In this document: piece by piece, positions 59,745 to 64,000 of the stretch
Layout: every line of letters starts with the position of its first letter
How positions within the stretch are numbered: position 1 is the stretch's first letter
NCBI GenBank assembly: GCA_017619335.1
Contig: JAFZSP010000036.1
Coordinates: 34,350-98,349 of the forward strand
Direction of reading: 5' to 3'
From: Bacteroidaceae bacterium
GTDB taxonomy: Bacteria; Bacteroidota; Bacteroidia; Bacteroidales; Bacteroidaceae
DNA length: 64,000 bases
Program-made: the position numbers and the translations under genes
Notes under the pieces: generated by a model
The model's database searches: none
What the model saw: only the letters and a program-made list of their open reading frames with translations
Told to the model about the DNA's origin: nothing

Positions 59745-60305
59745 ATGAAAAGAGTCAAGTGTCCCAAGTGCGATAAATACATCACCTTTGACGAAACACG
59801 TTACAGCGAAGGTCAGACCCTGGTCTTCGAGTGCCCGGACTGTCACCGTCAGTTCGGGATTCGCATGGGTACATCCCATCTGATGGCCACCCGAAAGGAC
59901 GAGCGCCGCCAGCCACAACCCGAGGAAACGACCTCCGACTGCGGAGAAATCATCGTCATAGAGAATGTCTTTCATTACCGCCAGACGCTCCCCCTGCAAA
60001 TGGGAGACAACGTGATTGGCCGTTACGTGAAAGGCTCCAATATCAATACCCCCATCGAGACTGTAGATCCCAGCGTGGACACCACCCACTGCGTTATCAA
60101 TGTGAAGCGTAACCGCGCTGGCGAACTCATCTACACACTGCGCGATGCCCCCTCCGGGACAGGCACTTTCGTGGGAAACACCATCCTGCGTGACAACGAC
60201 CGCCTCCAGATCCAGGACGGTACCATCATCACCATCGGAGCCACCACCATGATACTCCGTGCTGCGGGCGCAGACGAAGAAGAGACAACGGCAGAACGCC
60301 GATAA
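59745..60305 (+). CDS. Zinc-ribbon and FHA-domain protein
   Basis: A 186-residue cytoplasmic protein. An N-terminal zinc ribbon uses C6, C9, C30 and C33 (KCPKCDKY and FECPDCHRQF). An FHA domain (about 80-175) has NVIGRYVKGSNINTPIETVD, the THCVI strand and GTGTFVGNTILRDNDRLQIQ, which would recognise phosphothreonine. A charged linker joins them. It lies between the SPOR protein and the amidase on one transcript. The phosphorylated partner is unknown. Confidence 0.85.
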   Translation: MKRVKCPKCDKYITFDETRYSEGQTLVFECPDCHRQFGIRMGTSHLMATRKDERRQPQPEETTSDCGEIIVIENVFHYRQTLPLQMGDNVIGRYVKGSNINTPIETVDPSVDTTHCVINVKRNRAGELIYTLRDAPSGTGTFVGNTILRDNDRLQIQDGTIITIGATTMILRAAGADEEETTAERR

Positions 60306-60331
60306 TTTCAGGATAAAGAAAAAGCAACACA

Positions 60332-61102
60332 ATGAAAGTTACCATTTTACAACATGATATCGACTGGTGCAGAGTGGACCACAATCTCAGCCATTTGGAC
60401 GAACTCATCAAGACCATCCCCAAGACAGACCTGCTGCTGCTGCCAGAGATGTTCGCCACAGGATTGAACAATGTGGCTGCTGATATCGTGGATGCACAGC
60501 CCCGCATCCTGGAATGGATGAAGCAGAAAGCCCGTGACTTGGATGCCGCCGTCGTGGGCAGCATTGCCACACAGGAAGACGGCATCAACTATAACCGCCT
60601 TCATTTCGTGAAGCCAGACGGCAGTGTCATCGTCTATGACAAACATCACCTCTTTGCCTACGGCGGTGAAGCACAGAATTACAGTCGGGGAAACCGCCGC
60701 GTCGTGGTTGAGTTCCGGGGCGTGCGCTTCCTCCTGCAGGTCTGTTATGATCTCCGCTACCCCCTCTGGGCACGGCAGCGCGGCGACTATGACTGCATAC
60801 TTTACAGCGCCAACTTCCCCATCAGCAGGGACACTGCCTGGCGCACGCTCATCAGGGCCAGAGCCATTGAGAATCAGTGTTATGTAGCCGCTTGCAATCG
60901 CATAGGCACAGACCAGCAGTGTGAGTACTACGGACGCTCAGCCATTATTCATCCCTACGGCGAGACCATTATGGACTGTCCGGACAAGACCGAGTGGGCT
61001 GCCTCGGCAGAGATAGACTTGGATTTTCTTCGACATTATGAGGCCAAGTTCCCTGTGCTGGCAGATGCAGATCCTTTTGAATTGGTCAATAGAGAATCAT
61101 AA
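60332..61102 (+). CDS. Nitrilase-superfamily amidase (omega-amidase/YafV-like)
   Basis: A 256-residue carbon-nitrogen hydrolase. The catalytic triad is E39 (LLLLPEMFATG), K104 (VYDKHHLF) and C138 (VCYDLRYP), all present. The pattern CYDLRYPLWARQ and SRGNRRVVVEFRGVRF resembles omega-amidases that hydrolyse alpha-ketoglutaramate or alpha-ketosuccinamate. It precedes iorA by 26 bp; amino-acid carbon metabolism links the two functions. Substrate not proved. Confidence 0.87.
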   Translation: MKVTILQHDIDWCRVDHNLSHLDELIKTIPKTDLLLLPEMFATGLNNVAADIVDAQPRILEWMKQKARDLDAAVVGSIATQEDGINYNRLHFVKPDGSVIVYDKHHLFAYGGEAQNYSRGNRRVVVEFRGVRFLLQVCYDLRYPLWARQRGDYDCILYSANFPISRDTAWRTLIRARAIENQCYVAACNRIGTDQQCEYYGRSAIIHPYGETIMDCPDKTEWAASAEIDLDFLRHYEAKFPVLADADPFELVNRES

Positions 61103-61128
61103 ATGATATATAATCAATAAGATATAAT

Positions 61129-62760
61129 ATGATGAAGAAGCTTTTATTAGGTGACGAGGCCATTGCCTTGGGTGCCATTCACGCTGGACTTTCCGGCGTT
61201 TATGCCTACCCTGGCACTCCCTCCACAGAAATCACAGAGTTTATTCAGGCAAATGAAATCGCCCGTGAACGTGGGCTTCACAGCCGCTGGTGTACCAATG
61301 AGAAGACTGCGATGGAAGCTGCCCTTGGAATGTCCTATATGGGCAAGCGTGCCCTGGTCTGCATGAAGCATGTGGGTCTGAACGTCTGTGCCGACCCCTT
61401 CGTGAACAGTGGTATGACAGGTGTCAACGGCGGCGTGGTCGTGCTGGTGGCAGACGATCCTTCCATGCACTCTTCCCAGGACGAGCAGGACTCCCGCTTC
61501 TATGGGAAATTCGCTTTGATTCCCACGTTTGAGCCGTCCTCACAGCAGGAGGCCTACGACATGATGGCGGTGGCTTTTGAGTACTCCGAGCAGCAGTGCC
61601 TGCCCGTCCTCATGCGTGTCACCACTCGTATGGCTCACTCCCGTGCAGTGGTTGTTGTGAAGGAAGAGGCTGCTGCCGAGAAGCCAATGAATTATGACTC
61701 CGTGGCTGCCAATTGGGTGTTGCTGCCCGCCAACGCCCGTCGCCGCAACGACAAGGTGACGGCACAGCAGGCACAGTTGGAGGCAGATGCCTGTGCATCT
61801 CCCTTCAATCGTTATCAGCGTCCCCGGGCTTCTGAAGATACCGCTCCCGCCTCCCGCTATCCGCTTGGCGTCATCGCCAGCGGCATTGCCTATAACTATG
61901 TCGCAGAAGCCGCTTCCCGCCTCGATGGCGCAGAGGCCTCTTTCCCCATCTTGAAGATTTCCCAGTATCCCCTGCCCAAAGCATTGGTACGCAGGATGTT
62001 GGAGGAGTGTGAGCGCGTGCTCGTGGTGGAAGAGGGGCAGCCGTTTATTGAGGAACAGGTGCGTGGCGTCTTTGAGAGCCAGAACATTCAGGGCCGTCTG
62101 ACAGGCGAGTTGCCTCGCACAGGTGAACTCACTCCGGACTGCGTGGGAGAAGCACTTGGCATTTCTTCACACCGTGCAGTAACGCCACAGATTGTCGTTC
62201 CTCGTCCACCCGCCCTCTGCCAGGGCTGTGGACACCGCGATGTCTATACTGCCCTGAACCAAGTCCTTACGGAGTTCCAGAATCCCCGCGTCTTCGGAGA
62301 TATCGGTTGTTACACGTTAGGCTTCCTGCCTCCCTATAAGGCCATTCACTCTTGTGTGGATATGGGAGCCAGCATTACGATGGCCAAGGGTGCTGCCGAT
62401 GCAGGTCAGTGGCCCGCTGTGGCTGTCATCGGCGACTCCACGTTCACTCATTCCGGCATGACAGGACTCTTGGACGCTGTGAATGAGAATGCAGATATCA
62501 CCGTGATTATCAGTGACAACCTGACCACGGCAATGACGGGTGGACAGGACTCTGCCGGCACCAATAAGTTCGAAGCCATCTGTCTGGGCTTGGGAGTGGA
62601 TCCAGCCCACGTCCGCGTGGTGGTGCCCCTGCCCAAGAACATGCCGGAAATCACCAATATCATTCGTGAGGAAATCAACTATCACGGTGTCTCGGTTATC
62701 ATCCCACGGCGCGAGTGCATTCAAACCTTCAAACGTCACGCAAAAGAGAAAAAAGCATGA
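61129..62760 (+). CDS. iorA: Indolepyruvate ferredoxin oxidoreductase alpha subunit
   Basis: A 543-residue thiamine-diphosphate enzyme that oxidises arylpyruvates to aryl-acetyl-CoA, or reverses this, using ferredoxin. The pyrimidine part has VYAYPGTPSTEITEFIQAN; the pyrophosphate part has LCQGCGHRDVY and GDSTFTHSGMTGLLDAVNEN. The C-terminal 8Fe-8S ferredoxin domain of archaeal IorA is absent, with no CxxCxxC clusters near the end, so electrons must leave by another route. iorB overlaps by ATGA. Confidence 0.93.
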   Translation: MMKKLLLGDEAIALGAIHAGLSGVYAYPGTPSTEITEFIQANEIARERGLHSRWCTNEKTAMEAALGMSYMGKRALVCMKHVGLNVCADPFVNSGMTGVNGGVVVLVADDPSMHSSQDEQDSRFYGKFALIPTFEPSSQQEAYDMMAVAFEYSEQQCLPVLMRVTTRMAHSRAVVVVKEEAAAEKPMNYDSVAANWVLLPANARRRNDKVTAQQAQLEADACASPFNRYQRPRASEDTAPASRYPLGVIASGIAYNYVAEAASRLDGAEASFPILKISQYPLPKALVRRMLEECERVLVVEEGQPFIEEQVRGVFESQNIQGRLTGELPRTGELTPDCVGEALGISSHRAVTPQIVVPRPPALCQGCGHRDVYTALNQVLTEFQNPRVFGDIGCYTLGFLPPYKAIHSCVDMGASITMAKGAADAGQWPAVAVIGDSTFTHSGMTGLLDAVNENADITVIISDNLTTAMTGGQDSAGTNKFEAICLGLGVDPAHVRVVVPLPKNMPEITNIIREEINYHGVSVIIPRRECIQTFKRHAKEKKA

Positions 62761-63332
62761 AGACAGATATTATCCTGTGCGGCGTGGGAGGACAAGGCAT
62801 CCTCTCCATAGCCACTATCATCGGTGAAGCCGCAATGAACGAGAACCTCTATATCAAACAGGCTGAAGTACACGGAATGAGTCAGCGCGGCGGTGACGTC
62901 CAGTCCAATCTGCGCATCAGCAGCCAGCCCATTGCCAGTGACCTCATTCCCAAGGGCGTTGCTGATGTCATCATCTCCATGGAACCCATGGAGGCACTGC
63001 GTTACCTGCCCTATCTGACGCCGGATGGATGGGTCATCACATCCACCGCGCCCTTTGTGAATATCCCCAATTACCCTGATGTGGAGGCTCTTAACGCTGA
63101 ACTGGACCGACTGCCTCATGTCGTCAAGTTGGATATCGAGCAGTTAGCCAAGGACAATGGCGTTCCCCGCAGCGCCAATGTGATCCTTCTCGGTGCCGCC
63201 CAGAAAGCCTTGGGTATTGACTATGACAAACTGGAAGCCGCCATCCGCCGCGTCTTTGCCCGCAAAGGTGACGCCATTGTTGAAGCCAATATCAAGGCCC
63301 TCTCCATCGGCCACCAACTCGGGAACGGTTAA
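62757..63332 (+). CDS. iorB: Indolepyruvate ferredoxin oxidoreductase beta subunit
   Basis: A 191-residue gamma-type subunit. DIILCGVGGQGILSIATIIG and KQAEVHGMSQRGGDVQSNLR are characteristic. The ATG lies inside the iorA stop (ATGA), so the two are made in ratio. In many Bacteroidales a phenylacetate-CoA ligase gene comes next; here 670 bp of repeats follow to the window edge. Confidence 0.95.
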   Translation: MKTDIILCGVGGQGILSIATIIGEAAMNENLYIKQAEVHGMSQRGGDVQSNLRISSQPIASDLIPKGVADVIISMEPMEALRYLPYLTPDGWVITSTAPFVNIPNYPDVEALNAELDRLPHVVKLDIEQLAKDNGVPRSANVILLGAAQKALGIDYDKLEAAIRRVFARKGDAIVEANIKALSIGHQLGNG

Positions 63333-63370
63333 TACATTCATGTAGCTCGCTTGCCGCCGACTCAGGCGAA

Positions 63371-63409
63371 AGCCCCTCCCCTCGGCCCCCTATTTAGGGG
63401 GGGCCTATG
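63371..63409. repeat. Single GC-rich palindromic element
   Basis: GCCCCTCCCCTCGGCCCC followed by TATTTAGGGGGGGCC. It shares the GCCCCTCCCCT start with copy one at 37531 and the GGCCCCCC core with the copies at 50805-50900. Confidence 0.7.
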
Positions 63410-63614
63410 GAGGGCTTAGCCACTTTTCTATGCTTTTACGACTTGCTTAACTACGTGCTTTGCTTAGTCACTTCTTAAATAGGACTGGACTCATCGACCT
63501 GAAGGACGGGCTTCCTCGTCCAGAAGGACTGGGCTCCTCGCTCGTTGAGTCAGGCTCCTCCAGCGGATGAGAAAGGACGACTCCCCAAGTACCCTTCGCC
63601 CCCTTTGTTGTTCG

Positions 63615-63680
63615 GTGTGCACCGAACCATTGTTCCACCCGCGCCGAACAATCGTTCCGCCCGCACCGAACAACGGATGG
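63615..63680. repeat. Tandem array, three 22-bp units with GAAC/GTTC dyads
   Basis: Units at 63615-63636, 63637-63658 and 63659-63680 share CGCACCGAACAA-type cores; the first two contain GAAC-N4-GTTC. Confidence 0.8.
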
Positions 63681-63923
63681 AGCCAAGGGAAGTCAAGACA
63701 AGGGAAAGAAGAGGTCGGTAGAAGAGAAGGACGCTAACGCAGAAGGACTGGTCCCTATCCACAGAAGAGCCTTTGTCTGGAGAGGACAGGACTTTTGCTT
63801 GCCACAGTTAAGCCCTTTACCCAGCATTATTTCGCGCGCGCGTATCAAAGATGCAATTTTTATACATTTTTACATTATTCTTCTGTAAACAATAGTCTAT
63901 CAAGAATATAGCTGAATGTAAAA

Positions 63924-64000
63924 TGAATGTATTTCTGAATGTAAAATGTAAAATGAAACAAATACTTTCAAAATACATTTTACATTCAGAAATACATTCA
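63924..64000. repeat. 27-bp perfect inverted repeat at the window edge
   Basis: 63924-63950 is the exact reverse complement of 63974-64000, with a 23-nt loop. The stem may continue beyond the edge. A GAATGTAAAATG word inside it is also present at 63913-63924. Confidence 0.9.

Larger units (their letters stand above)
63333..64000. other. Repeat-rich non-coding end of the window
   Basis: About 670 bp with no convincing gene. It contains a GC-rich element (63371-63409) related to those at 37.5 and 50.8 kb, short repeats of GGACTGG and CTCCTC words, a 22-bp array (63615-63680), a CGCGCGCGCG run near 63834-63843, and a 27-bp perfect inverted repeat at the very end (63924-64000). Several minus-strand frames at 63468-63762 cross these repeats and are rejected. 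Confidence 0.6.

Noticed and set aside
63468..63762. Minus-strand frames near the window end
   Set aside because: They run through the 22-bp array and other repeats, giving repetitive peptides.

Overview
The window looks like chromosomal DNA from a member of the Bacteroidales, most likely Prevotellaceae. Many genes are preceded by the Bacteroidetes promoter signature (TAnnTTTG, often with TTG 20-21 bp upstream). The gene neighbourhoods are also characteristic: GH57 / glycosyltransferase / debranching enzyme, nusB-yajC-ybbR-coaE-DUF5606-DUF4837, PUR-alpha-like protein, ECF sigma with DUF6249, addAB, and iorAB. No rRNA, tRNA or CRISPR array was found by reading.

Layout. 0-8.2 kb: glycogen/alpha-glucan genes, a Crp/Fnr regulator, a lipid kinase, miaA, gap and mscL. 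8.2-20.6 kb: an accessory island. It opens with non-coding repeats and a broken kinase-like gene, then a large potential hairpin. Next come a PLD-nuclease/SNF2-helicase gene and an Eco57I-like DNA methylase gene, a membrane protein, small unknown genes, an ADP-ribosyltransferase-like gene with a 21-codon hydrophobic peptide, and a toxin-antitoxin pair on the other strand. A 22-bp sequence is repeated exactly at both sides (8734-8755 and 20532-20553). 20.6-30.3 kb: a split chromate transporter separated by an IVS-type four-helix protein and AT-rich repeats, purL, and an outer-membrane/lipoprotein/PUR cluster. 30.4-38.7 kb: nusB to DUF4837, a FadL-like porin, menA, a CPBP protease and an HsdR-N-like nuclease. 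38.8-47.6 kb: AMP nucleosidase, holA, an HTH regulator, pyrK, an ECF-sigma operon, a rhodanese-metallo-beta-lactamase fusion with a macro-domain gene, and a sialate O-acetylesterase. 48-52.4 kb: an envelope operon (GT2, two small envelope proteins, ApbE, DUF4421). 52.6-58.6 kb: addA-addB. 58.7-63.3 kb: HU/SPOR protein, zinc-ribbon/FHA protein, a nitrilase-family amidase, iorA-iorB. The last 670 bp are repeat-rich and non-coding.

The best candidate for an under-described system is the 9.9-19.4 kb cassette. The helicase has its own PLD nuclease domain and is paired with a methylase whose recognition half is much more AT-rich than the rest and which is followed by a stranded second C-terminus, a sign of specificity swapping. 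The accessory genes (membrane sensor-like protein, ART-like protein, micro-peptide) suggest a layered anti-phage response. That role is inference.

Independently, the intergenic DNA holds several unusual layers. There are four tandem arrays with different sequences but the same 22-bp period. A paired, inverted GC-rich element occurs at a gene start and also inside a coding region. A CGCGCG-GTACC-TATATA-type word recurs inside unrelated genes. Several genes have odd starts; in miaA an ATA codon sits exactly where an ATGA-type overlap with gap would be expected.
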